Source of the DNA: Blastococcus saxobsidens DD2
GTDB taxonomy: Bacteria; Actinomycetota; Actinomycetes; Mycobacteriales; Geodermatophilaceae
Reading direction: 5' to 3'
DNA length: 64,000 nucleotides
Assembly: GCF_000284015.1 (NCBI RefSeq)
Contig: NC_016943.1
Location: forward strand, 2,273,541-2,337,540
Each line of letters begins with the position of its first letter. Positions within the stretch are counted from its first letter, which is position 1. Positions 46,875 through 54,459 of the stretch are shown piece after piece. The translations under genes and the position numbers were made by a program. Under the pieces are notes generated by a model. That model saw only the letters and a list, made by a program, of their open reading frames with translations, had not been told where the DNA came from and made no database searches.

Positions 46875-46954
46875 GATCAGGTGACCTGGTCATCGGGGGT
46901 CCTGGCTCACTACCGGTGGTGAGCCAGGACCCGGAACGATCAGGTCACCTGATC
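46875..46954. repeat. Compound palindromic intergenic repeat, copy 2
   Basis: A 14-bp hairpin GGGTCCTGGCTCAC / GTGAGCCAGGACCC (46897-46910, 46919-46932; perfect) is flanked by GATCAGGTGACCTGGTC (46875-46891) and GATCAGGTCACCTGATC (46938-46954; perfect arms). It is the fuller form of the element at 23878. The right palindrome overlaps the stop codon of the convergent homocysteine methyltransferase gene (TCA at 46945-46947). Confidence 0.88.
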
Positions 46955-47841
46955 ATCATCGTGATCGCGGCGATGTCTGCGGGGCGGACGCGACAGCAGC
47001 CGCCGACCAGCCGTGCCCCGGCGGTGGTCCAGGCGACGGCGTCGTCGGCGGCGACCCCGGGGGGCCCGGCCCACCGGCGGGCGCCCGCGTCCCAGGTCTC
47101 GCCGCTGTTCGGGTAGGCCACCACCGGCTTGCCGCTCGTGCCGGCGGCCAGCACGGCCGGCCGGACGGCGTCGGGCGCGGTGCAGTTCACCCCGACGGCG
47201 ACCACCTCGGCGACGTCCGCGGCCATGGCGAAGACGTCGGCCGCGAGCTCGCCGCGCCGGGTCCGCGCCACTCCGGCGGCGTCGACGACCGTGGTGAGCG
47301 AGAGCCACACCGGGACGCCCAGTTCCTGCGCCGCGAGCAGCAGCGCCTCGGCCTCCGCCGCGGCAGGCACCGTCTCGCAGGCCAGGACGTCCGCGCCCGC
47401 CTGCGCGAGCAGCTCCATCCGGGGCCGGTGGAAGGCGCACAGTGCGGCGACGTCCATCTCGGCCACGTAGCCGCCCGTGTACTCGGAACCGTCGGCCAGC
47501 ATCGCGCCGTACGGGCCGACCGACCCCGCCACCCACCCGGTTCCCTGCCCGTCCCGGGCGAGCGCGACCGAGGACGCGATCAGCCGCCGGGCAACGTCGG
47601 CGTCCACGCCGACGGCGGCGAAGCCCTCGACGGTCGCCTGGTAGCTGGCGGTCGTGGCCACCTGGGCGCCCGCCGCGGCGAAGGCCGCGTGCGCGGACAC
47701 GATGGCCGCCGGGTCGTCGCGCAGCAGCCGCGCCGACCACAGGGCGGAGGAGACGTCGTGGCCCCGCGACTCGAGCTCGGTGGACAGGCCACCGTCGAGG
47801 ACGACGGGCCCGGTGGCGAGAGCGTCCGCGAGGGAAGGCAT
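46945..47841 (-). CDS. mmuM: Homocysteine S-methyltransferase
   Basis: The 298-residue TIM-barrel enzyme methylates homocysteine to methionine using S-methylmethionine or SAM. VVLDGGLSTELESRGHD is the N-terminal signature, and the zinc cysteines lie in VGVNCTAP and LVGGCCR. ATG 47841 is preferred over an in-frame ATG 42 bases upstream because it has a GATGAT -10-like hexamer 7 bases before it and matches the family start. The last codons lie in a palindromic repeat. Confidence 0.88.
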   Translation of the reverse strand: MPSLADALATGPVVLDGGLSTELESRGHDVSSALWSARLLRDDPAAIVSAHAAFAAAGAQVATTASYQATVEGFAAVGVDADVARRLIASSVALARDGQGTGWVAGSVGPYGAMLADGSEYTGGYVAEMDVAALCAFHRPRMELLAQAGADVLACETVPAAAEAEALLLAAQELGVPVWLSLTTVVDAAGVARTRRGELAADVFAMAADVAEVVAVGVNCTAPDAVRPAVLAAGTSGKPVVAYPNSGETWDAGARRWAGPPGVAADDAVAWTTAGARLVGGCCRVRPADIAAITMMIR

Positions 47842-47872
47842 GCCGCCGATCATCCCGCGGTACTGCAGGCCC

Positions 47873-48367
47873 ATGGTGTTCATCTGGCGCAGTGGCTGGG
47901 GTCCGCGGCGTCGACGGCGGCGTCCCCGCTACGGCGGTGGTTACCGCGGGCACTACGCCGGCCACGACCGCCGCGGGTACGGGCCGCCGGCCGGTTACGG
48001 CTACGGCCGGAGGAACGACTCCTGCCTGCGCGACCTGCTCTTCCTCAACACCGGTTGCTGCCTGGCCAACGCGGTGGGCTGCGGGATGGAGCTGCTCTAC
48101 GTGGCCCCGCGGTCGCTGCCCGCCGTCCGGGCCGGTGCCCGGGGGCGCGGGCTCGGGGCCGGCCTGGCCTCCGCGGTCCGCTTCTACCAGCGGGAGATCA
48201 GCCCGAAGCGCCGACCGTGCTGCCCGTTCACGCCGACGTGCTCGACCTACGCGGTGGAGGCGTTGGAGACCCACGGTGCCCGGCGTGGCTCCTGGCTGAC
48301 GCTGCGGCGGCTCCTCCGCTGCCGCCCGGGTGCGCGGGGTGGCCCGGACCCGGTCCCGGCCGGCTGA
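47873..48367 (+). CDS. yidD: YidD-like membrane-insertion efficiency factor with N-terminal extension
   Basis: The C-terminal 70 residues are YidD: RFYQREISPKRRPCCPFTPT, then CSTYAVEALETHGARRG and RRLLRCRPG. YidD is a peripheral membrane protein near the YidC insertase. The protein here is 164 residues, about twice the usual length. The extra N-terminus is Arg/Gly/Tyr-rich (residues 10-45) and has a Cys-rich segment, CLRDLLFLNTGCCLANAVGC. GTG 47876 is an alternative start. Confidence 0.8.
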   Translation: MVFIWRSGWGPRRRRRRPRYGGGYRGHYAGHDRRGYGPPAGYGYGRRNDSCLRDLLFLNTGCCLANAVGCGMELLYVAPRSLPAVRAGARGRGLGAGLASAVRFYQREISPKRRPCCPFTPTCSTYAVEALETHGARRGSWLTLRRLLRCRPGARGGPDPVPAG

Positions 48368-48394
48368 ACGCTGCCCACCGGGCAGACTGTGCCG

Positions 48395-48835
48395 GTGCCC
48401 ATGACCGACGACGCCTCCGGTGACCTGCCCGTCACCGGCTCCGTCGTCGTGCCCGCGGGAGCCCTGTCGTGGCGGTTCTCCCGCTCGTCGGGGCCCGGCG
48501 GCCAGGGCGTGAACACCGCGGATTCACGGGTGGAGCTGTCGGTGGCCCCGCTCGAGCTCCCGGGCCTCAGCGACCCGCACCGCGCCCGCCTGGCCGCGCG
48601 GCTGGGTGACCGGTTGGTCGACGGCGTCCTGACCATCGCCGCGAGCGAGCACCGCCAGCAGCTGCGCAACCGGCAGGCCGCCCGCGAGCGGATGGCCGCG
48701 GTGCTGCGCGCCGCCCTGGCCCCGCCCGCCCCGGCCCGCCGCCGCACCAGACCCACGCGCGGCTCGCAGGAACGGCGGATCCAGGCCAAGAAGCAGCGGG
48801 GCCAGCTGAAGAAGCAGCGCGGCTCCTGGGACTAA
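48395..48835 (+). CDS. arfB: Alternative ribosome-rescue factor ArfB (peptidyl-tRNA hydrolase)
   Basis: The 146-residue protein has the release-factor catalytic motif GPGGQGVNT, preceded by WRFSRSS, and a basic C-terminal tail (RRIQAKKQRGQLKKQRGSW) that enters the mRNA channel of stalled ribosomes. CAGACT lies 6 bases before GTG 48395, which supports that start; ATG 48401 is also possible. The stop codon overlaps that of the convergent acetyltransferase. Confidence 0.9.
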   Translation: MPMTDDASGDLPVTGSVVVPAGALSWRFSRSSGPGGQGVNTADSRVELSVAPLELPGLSDPHRARLAARLGDRLVDGVLTIAASEHRQQLRNRQAARERMAAVLRAALAPPAPARRRTRPTRGSQERRIQAKKQRGQLKKQRGSWD

Positions 48836-49491
48836 CTGAGCGAGAGCGGCTCGCGCACCAGCACCCACAGCGGCAGCTCGTCGTCGGTGGTGCGCGTCGT
48901 CTCGGTCACCTGGAAGCCGAACCCCCGCAGGAACCGCACGTTCGCCCAGCTGAACACGGCGGCGGCGGCCGGTGTCTTCTCGGTGTCGCAGCGGACGAGC
49001 ACGGGCGCCAGCACGGCTGCGGCCATTCCCCGGCGCCGGGCCGAGGGGCGGACCCCGAGGTGGCGGAGCCACCAGTGCGGGCCGTCGGGCCGGGCGGCGG
49101 TCACGAACGCCTCGGTCTCGGCGACCACGCGGGCCCGGGAGGCGGCCAGGTACGGCAGTTCCCGGGCCAGCGCCGCCCGGACGTCGTCGGGCAGGGGGCG
49201 GGTAGCGGGCACCCCGGTCGGGGGCTCCCACACCGCGACCGCGCTGAGGTCCTCGGTCACCCAGGCCGTGCCCGTGGAAACCCCGCGGTGCCCCGCGTCC
49301 AGTTCGTGCAGCCGGGTCAGCCGCTGCATCCGGCCGTCGTCGGGCAGGGCCCAGCGGGTCCAGCGCGAGTCGGCCAGCGCCACCGTGAGGGTGGCGGCGA
49401 TCCGCGGGACGTCCCGCGTCTCGGCGAGCCGGACGTCGGGCCCCGGATCGTCCGGATCGTCGATCCGCCGGATGGTGGGTCCCTGGGTCAC
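48832..49491 (-). CDS. GNAT-family acetyltransferase (1)
   Basis: The 219-residue protein has the GNAT fold with the acetyl-CoA loop in LRHLGVRPSARRRGMAAAVL and a C-terminal FLRGFGFQVTETTR (bulge and last strand). The substrate is unknown. The gene starts at GTG 49491; an in-frame GTG 27 bases upstream lacks a Shine-Dalgarno. It overlaps arfB tail to tail by 4 bases (TAG against TAA). Confidence 0.8.
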   Translation of the reverse strand: MTQGPTIRRIDDPDDPGPDVRLAETRDVPRIAATLTVALADSRWTRWALPDDGRMQRLTRLHELDAGHRGVSTGTAWVTEDLSAVAVWEPPTGVPATRPLPDDVRAALARELPYLAASRARVVAETEAFVTAARPDGPHWWLRHLGVRPSARRRGMAAAVLAPVLVRCDTEKTPAAAAVFSWANVRFLRGFGFQVTETTRTTDDELPLWVLVREPLSLS

Positions 49492-49570
49492 CCCGGCATT
49501 CGACCACGGTCCCGGCACGCGAACGGGGGGCGCCCCGGGCAGGGCGGCCCCCGTCGGGGTGCGTGGCGGT

Positions 49571-50197
49571 TCAGACGACGTCGAACCCGGCGCGGTCTAC
49601 CTTGCGGTGATACCGCTCACCGAGCTTGCCACCCAGGATCGCGCCGAGCAGCGTGAGCAGCAGGACGGCGACCAGCGTGATGATGCCGGCGGTGGTGGCG
49701 GTGCCCTCGTCGATCGGGATGCGCGGCAGGTTCAGCTGCTGCAGCACGTTGTACCCCGAGCCGAGGACCAGCCCGAGGATCGCGAGCGCGAGAACGACGA
49801 GCAGCCCGGTGACGAAGACGGGGATGCCCTGCCGGACGCCGTCGAAGCGCGCCATACGGCCGGCGACGTAGCCGCCGGCGAGGTAGGCGAGGAAGAGGAC
49901 CACCAGCAGCACGATCCCGCCGACGATGCCGATGGTGCTCGCCTCCGCGGCGGCCTCGTCGGTGGACGGGACGCCCTGGGTGAGGCCGAGGGCGACGCCG
50001 GCGGCGCTCAGCAGGGCGATGAGCAGCACCGCCAGGCCGTTGGCGGAGAGCCAGCCGAAGAACGCCGCTCCCCACTTGATGCCGCCGTAGCGGGAGTGCT
50101 GTGCGTCGACCGCGTCACGGGCAACCCCCTGGGTGAAGTGCGCCCCGTCGGGGCGGAGGCCGGCGTCGTCACCGGATGCGGAAGCTGGTGCGGACAT
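49571..50197 (-). CDS. Four-helix membrane protein of unknown function
   Basis: The 208-residue protein has an N-terminal soluble stretch and about four membrane helices (WLSANGLAVLLIALLSAAGVAL, IGIVGGIVLLVVLFLAYLAGG, IPVFVTGLLVVLALAILGLVLG, IITLVAVLLLTLLGAILGGKLG) ending in GERYHRKVDRAG. GAGGAG precedes ATG 50197 by 9 bases. It resembles small actinobacterial membrane proteins that accompany PRC-barrel stress genes. It overlaps the 3' end of the upstream gene. Confidence 0.75.
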   Translation of the reverse strand: MSAPASASGDDAGLRPDGAHFTQGVARDAVDAQHSRYGGIKWGAAFFGWLSANGLAVLLIALLSAAGVALGLTQGVPSTDEAAAEASTIGIVGGIVLLVVLFLAYLAGGYVAGRMARFDGVRQGIPVFVTGLLVVLALAILGLVLGSGYNVLQQLNLPRIPIDEGTATTAGIITLVAVLLLTLLGAILGGKLGERYHRKVDRAGFDVV

Positions 50198-51111
50198 GGC
50201 GGGAACTCCTCGGAGCGGGGCTGGGCAGGCGGCGGACGCCGACTGGGGTGGGGGTGCGCCGGGGCCGCGCATCCGGTTCGCGCAGGTGCGCCCGGATGCG
50301 CGGCCAGGGAGTGCCGGCGGGTCAGGCGACGCGGTGCGGTGCCGTCACCGTCCAGCTCGATCTGCTCCTTGCGCACCTGCTCGTCGACCGTGGCCTGCTC
50401 GGTGACGGTCTCGGTGTCGAGGCGGACGCGCTCCACCGGCACGGCCTCCTTCTGCACGACCGGCCGCTCACCGTGCAGGACGACCTCGTGCTCCTCCTCC
50501 GAGATCGCCGGGCCGTCCAGGGCGTTGCCGACGTCGGCGTCGGTGATCGGCTCGCGCTCGACCCGGACCTCCTCGTGGGTCACCGGGACGGTCTGCGAGA
50601 CGGTCTGCGAGACGACGTGCTTGCGCAGCCGGGCGCGACCGCTCTCCACGCGCTCGGTGCCGACCCGGAGCTGCTCCTCCGAGCGGGTCATCGCGTTGTC
50701 CGTGGTGGGGCCGGAGGTGTTGTGACCGACCGCGCCGCGTGCGCTGGTGTCGGTCGGGGTGTCGGTCGAGGTGTCGGTGATGACCGGGGTGGCGGTCTCG
50801 GCGGTCTCCAGCCCGTAGTAGCGGTAGAGCTCGCTCTCCTCGGCGGGTGAGAGGTGGCCCTCCGAGTCGATGTGCGGCGCGTTCTTGACCTTGTCCTTGT
50901 CGTAGGGCATGCGCAGCTCGCCGCCGGAGATGTCCGCGCTGGCCAGGGGCACGAAGGCCTCCTTGGTGCCGAACAGGCCGGTGCGGACGGTGGCCCACTC
51001 GGGGCGGCCGGTCTCGTCGTCGAGGTAGACCTCGCCGACGGTGCCCAGCTTGCCGTCCGGGCCGACGGCGGTGCTGCCGATGACGGCGTTCAGCTGCTGC
51101 TCGGTGATCAT
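50008..51111 (-). CDS. PRC-barrel and DUF2382 domain protein with read-through tail
   Basis: The N-terminal PRC-barrel (about 1-90: TVGEVYLDDETGRPEW, FVPLASADISGGELRMPY) is joined by a linker to a DUF2382 domain (about 150-265: EEQLRVGTERVESGRARL, then HEEVRVEREPITD and VDEQVRKEQIELDGDG). The family is linked to stress tolerance in actinobacteria. The domain should end near residue 265 (about 50315), but no stop follows: the frame continues with low-complexity sequence for another 100 residues and overlaps the next gene by 190 bases. A TGA one frame away at about 50320 would end it naturally. Confidence 0.78.
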   Translation of the reverse strand: MITEQQLNAVIGSTAVGPDGKLGTVGEVYLDDETGRPEWATVRTGLFGTKEAFVPLASADISGGELRMPYDKDKVKNAPHIDSEGHLSPAEESELYRYYGLETAETATPVITDTSTDTPTDTSARGAVGHNTSGPTTDNAMTRSEEQLRVGTERVESGRARLRKHVVSQTVSQTVPVTHEEVRVEREPITDADVGNALDGPAISEEEHEVVLHGERPVVQKEAVPVERVRLDTETVTEQATVDEQVRKEQIELDGDGTAPRRLTRRHSLAAHPGAPARTGCAAPAHPHPSRRPPPAQPRSEEFPPCPHQLPHPVTTPASAPTGRTSPRGLPVTRSTHSTPATAASSGERRSSAGSPPTAWRCCSSPC

Positions 51112-51250
51112 GCGCAATGGCTCCCGGGGATGGGTGATGTGGAGGGGGGCGCCGTCCCCGGCAGGTGCTTCGGGGACGTGGCCTCCACATCGGTGCCCGC
51201 GGATTTACGCCGTGGACAAGCCGCGCCGATGAGCTCGGCGAGCGTGGCCG

Positions 51251-52045
51251 TCAGGCGCGCGGATCCCCGCGGCGGGGGGTGCGCGACTCCCGGAGGACCA
51301 CCTCGAGGCGCCCGAGCAGGTTCTCCAGGGCCTCCTCGAACTCGGCGGCGGACTCGTCCAGCGAGAGGAGTGCCTCCAGCCGCACCACGGTCGGGTAGTC
51401 GCCGAGGTCGGTGGCCTCCGCGGAGTCGTGCACGCCGTCGGGATGGTCCTCGGGGCCGATCTTCACGCCCTTCTGGGAGACCTCCAGCAGCAGGTGGCCG
51501 AGCAGGAAGCTGGAGTAGGCGCGATACGCGGAGACGGCCGCCTCCTCGGTGAAGCCGCTGTCGATCATCGCGTCGAGGAAGGACTCGACCCAGCGCAGGC
51601 TGCGCAGCGGCGGGCGCACCCACGGGGCCGCCGGAGGACGGGTCGCGACCAGCGGGAAGACCTCCGGGTGGGCCAGGGCGATCCGCCGCAGGCCGTGGGC
51701 CAGCCGCTGCAGGTAGTCCTGCCATCCGTGCGAGGCCGACAGGTGCACGTCGGGATCGCCGTACAGCTCGTCGATGACGGCCTCGACCACCCCGTCGAGC
51801 AGCTGCTCCCGGCCCGGCACGTAGCGGTAGAGGGCCATGGCCTCGACGCCGAGGTGGGCACCGAGCCGGCGCATGGTCAGCGCGTTTAGCCCGTTGCCGT
51901 CGATGAACTCGATCGCCGCGCCGAGGATGCGGCGTCGGTCGAGTCCGGCCCGGCCGGCTCCCGGCGGTGCGGCCGGGATGGTGGCGGCCGCTCCACCGCG
52001 GCCCTCGGGGCTGTCGGGATCGGCGGTCGGGTCCGGCTCGGTCAT
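51251..52045 (-). CDS. TetR-family regulator with C-terminal tetracycline-repressor-like domain
   Basis: The 264-residue protein has an N-terminal disordered stretch (1-40), an HTH (ALTMRRLGAHLGVEAMALYR) and a TetR C-terminal ligand domain. A GGAGGGAGAGG precedes ATG 52045. A 10-bp palindrome GAGCATGCTC (52079-52088) lies upstream and could be its operator. The gene encodes a one-component regulator whose target cannot be told from the neighbours. Confidence 0.87.
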   Translation of the reverse strand: MTEPDPTADPDSPEGRGGAAATIPAAPPGAGRAGLDRRRILGAAIEFIDGNGLNALTMRRLGAHLGVEAMALYRYVPGREQLLDGVVEAVIDELYGDPDVHLSASHGWQDYLQRLAHGLRRIALAHPEVFPLVATRPPAAPWVRPPLRSLRWVESFLDAMIDSGFTEEAAVSAYRAYSSFLLGHLLLEVSQKGVKIGPEDHPDGVHDSAEATDLGDYPTVVRLEALLSLDESAAEFEEALENLLGRLEVVLRESRTPRRGDPRA

Positions 52046-52129
52046 CGTCCTCTCCCTCCGTCGGCGCGATCTGCAGGTGAGCATGCTCCCCGCGGGTTCG
52101 GCCGACGTCGGTACCGGCCCATCCGGCCT

Positions 52130-52720
52130 CTACTGCGACGAGGGTCGCTCGGCCGGGCGGGCGCGGACGTGCATCCGCTCACCCTGGGGGCCGACCAGGA
52201 TCAGGGTCTCCGCGGGCTCGGCGAAGGGATTGGAGAAGGCGTGCGGCACGCGGGTGTCGAACTCGACCACCTCGCCGGGGCTGAGCACGAAATCGCGGGG
52301 GCCGAGCAGCAGCCGGATGCGGCCGGAGAGCACGTACAGCCACTCATGTCCCTCGTGGACCTTCTGCTCGGTGTTGCCGACCTGCCAGCGCGGCGGGAAC
52401 AGCTGCTTGTAGGCCTGCAGTCCGCCGGCCTGGCGGGTCAGCGGCACCATCGTCATGCCGTCGTGCTCGATCGGGTGCCCGTGCACCCGTGGATCGGTCG
52501 GCGCCGGGACGTCGACGAGCTCGTCCAGGGCCACGCCGTAGGTCCGGGCCAGCGGCAGCAGCAACTCCAGGGCGGGACGGCGACCGCCGGACTCGAGCCG
52601 GGACAGCGTGCTCACCGAGATGCCGGTCTCCCTGGCGACGTCGGTCAGGGTGGCCCCGCGTTCGGTGCGCAGCGCCCGCAGGCGGGGGCCCACGTTCTGC
52701 AGGACGTCCTCGTCGGCCAT
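52130..52720 (-). CDS. XRE-family regulator with cupin sensor domain
   Basis: The 196-residue protein has an HTH of XRE type (TLTDVARETGISVSTLSRLE, about 23-45) and a C-terminal cupin_2 domain (HEGHEWLYVLSGRIRLLLG, then LSPGEVVEFDTRVPHAFSN). It is a typical small-molecule-responsive repressor. It is divergent from the flavoprotein gene, which it probably controls; TTGCC dyads in the gap may be its operator. A CAAACT hexamer lies 7 bases before ATG 52720. Confidence 0.9.
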   Translation of the reverse strand: MADEDVLQNVGPRLRALRTERGATLTDVARETGISVSTLSRLESGGRRPALELLLPLARTYGVALDELVDVPAPTDPRVHGHPIEHDGMTMVPLTRQAGGLQAYKQLFPPRWQVGNTEQKVHEGHEWLYVLSGRIRLLLGPRDFVLSPGEVVEFDTRVPHAFSNPFAEPAETLILVGPQGERMHVRARPAERPSSQ

Positions 52721-52730
52721 GGCGCCCAGT

Positions 52731-52756
52731 TTGCCATCCCGGCAAGGGCAGTTGCC
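52731..52756. promoter_or_regulatory. TTGCC/GGCAA dyads between the divergent regulator and flavoprotein
   Basis: TTGCC (52731-52735), GGCAA (52741-52745) and TTGCC (52752-52756) form two overlapping inverted repeats with spacers of 5 and 6 bases. They overlap the -10 (CAAACT) of the XRE-cupin gene and lie upstream of the GACAGT -10 (52776-52781) of the flavoprotein gene. Placement suits a shared operator; this is inference. Confidence 0.5.
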
Positions 52757-52787
52757 GGGGTCGCGGCTCTAGGTCGACAGTGCCCGC

Positions 52788-53735
52788 ATGGACGAGCGGT
52801 ACGACGTGGTGGTCATCGGAGGCGGCGCGGGGGGGCTGAGCGGGGCGCTCACCCTGGCCCGGGCGCGGCGGAGGGTGCTGGTGGTGGACGCGGGTGAGCC
52901 CCGCAACGCCCCGGCCGGGCACGTGCACAACTACCTGAGCCGGGAGGGCACCCCGCCGGCCGAGCTGGTGGCCATCGGGCGCGGCGAGGTGGACAGCTAC
53001 GGCGGCAGGGTGGTCGCCGGGCGGGTGAGCGCGGTGCACCGGGAGGACGACGGGTTCCGCGTCGAGCTGGACGGCGGCGCCTCGGTACGCGCCCGGCGGC
53101 TGCTGCTGGCCACCGGCCTCACCGACGAGCTGCCCGACATCCCGGGCGTGGCCGAGCGGTGGGGAAGCGCGGTGCTGCACTGCCCGTACTGCCACGGCTG
53201 GGAGGTCCGCGACCGGGCCGTCGGCGTGGTGGCCCGCGGGACGCTCGGGGTCCACGGCGCGCTGATGTGGCGGCAGTGGACCGAGGACGTCGTCCTCTTC
53301 CTGCACACCGGTGCGGAGCCGACGGCCGAGGAGCTCGAGCAGCTGGCGGCCCGGGGCGTCCGCATCGTCCGCGGCGAGGTGGCCGCCCTCGATGGGAGCG
53401 CCGCCGTCCGGTTGGCCTCCGGGGAGGTGGTCGAGCGCGACGCGGTCGTCGTCGCTCCGCTGTTCACCGCCAACGCCGACCTGCTGTCCGGCCTGGGCGC
53501 GACAACGGTGCCGCTGGAGATGCAGGGCACGGTGATGGGTACCCACCTGCCCGCCGATCCGACCGGGCGCACCGACGTCCCCGGCGTCTGGGTGGCCGGC
53601 AACGCCGGTGACCTCAGCGCGCAGGTGATCGTCGCGGCGGCCGAGGGGCTCCGGGCCGGCGCCATGATCAACGCCGACCTGACCGCCGAGGACACCCGGG
53701 CAGCCGTGGCCGCGAAGCCCAGCGTGGCGGCATGA
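52788..53735 (+). CDS. FAD-dependent pyridine-nucleotide oxidoreductase, thioredoxin-reductase-like
   Basis: The 315-residue flavoprotein has the FAD motif VVVIGGGAGGLSGALTLAR, a redox-type CPYC (in HCPYCHGWEVRDR) and a C-terminal FAD segment VWVAGNAGDLSAQVIVAAAEG. The second Rossmann nucleotide motif is degenerate (GVVARGTLGVHGAL), so NADPH binding may be weak or altered. It resembles the bacterial FAD-linked oxidoreductases that partner XRE-cupin regulators and methyltransferases. GACAGT lies 6 bases before ATG 52788. Confidence 0.85.
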   Translation: MDERYDVVVIGGGAGGLSGALTLARARRRVLVVDAGEPRNAPAGHVHNYLSREGTPPAELVAIGRGEVDSYGGRVVAGRVSAVHREDDGFRVELDGGASVRARRLLLATGLTDELPDIPGVAERWGSAVLHCPYCHGWEVRDRAVGVVARGTLGVHGALMWRQWTEDVVLFLHTGAEPTAEELEQLAARGVRIVRGEVAALDGSAAVRLASGEVVERDAVVVAPLFTANADLLSGLGATTVPLEMQGTVMGTHLPADPTGRTDVPGVWVAGNAGDLSAQVIVAAAEGLRAGAMINADLTAEDTRAAVAAKPSVAA

Positions 53736-53808
53736 GCGAGCCTGCGAGCGCACCAGGAACACAGCCGCCCGCGCGAACGCGGCCGACGGGTGCCGGCGAG
53801 GAGGGCTC

Positions 53809-54459
53809 GTGAGCGCGTCGGACCGGGAGTCCTACGACGAGATGTACCGGTCGGCCCCGGCGGTCTGGAGCGGCCGGCCCAACCGGCAGCTCGTCGTCGA
53901 GGGGAGCGATCTGCAGCCCGGCACCGCGCTGGACGCCGGCTGCGGGGAGGGCGCCGACGCCCTGTGGCTCGCCGAGCGGGGCTGGCGGGTGACCGCCGTC
54001 GACTTCTCGCCCGTCGCGCTCGAGCGCGGCGCCGCGCAGGCGAACGTGCGGGGGCTCGCCGACCGGATCGGGTGGCGGCACGTCGACCTCGACGAGTGGG
54101 TGCCCCCGGCGGGTAGCTTCGACCTCGTGACGGCGCACTACCTGCACGCGCGCGGAGCCGACCGCACGGCGCTGTTCCGCCGGCTCGCCGCCGCGGTCGC
54201 GCCGGGTGGCACGCTCCTCGTGGTCGGTCACCTGATCACCGCGGCCACCGGCTCCGGACACCAGCACCAGGCCGAGGCCCACCACCAGCACGACCCCGAC
54301 CTGTTCTACACCGCCGAGGACGTCGCGGCGGTGCTCGAGCCGGGGGAGTGGGCCGACGTCGTCACGGAGAACCGGGACCGTGACCCGGGGGCGGTGGAGC
54401 GGACGGGCAACCCGGTGCCGGACACCGTGCTGGTCGCGCGGCGGTCAGGAGCGCGGTAG
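53809..54459 (+). CDS. SAM-dependent methyltransferase, class I
   Basis: The 216-residue protein has the SAM motif ALDAGCGEGADALWLAERGW, acidic residue in VDFSP, and GTLLVVGHLI (motif III). A His-rich insertion, GHQHQAEAHHQHDPD (about 148-162), may bind metal. The Trp-rich N-terminus (YRSAPAVWSGRPN) resembles the tellurite-resistance/thiopurine-type methyltransferases. It is probably cotranscribed with the flavoprotein gene. The last 15 bases overlap the convergent gene. Confidence 0.85.
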   Translation: MSASDRESYDEMYRSAPAVWSGRPNRQLVVEGSDLQPGTALDAGCGEGADALWLAERGWRVTAVDFSPVALERGAAQANVRGLADRIGWRHVDLDEWVPPAGSFDLVTAHYLHARGADRTALFRRLAAAVAPGGTLLVVGHLITAATGSGHQHQAEAHHQHDPDLFYTAEDVAAVLEPGEWADVVTENRDRDPGAVERTGNPVPDTVLVARRSGAR

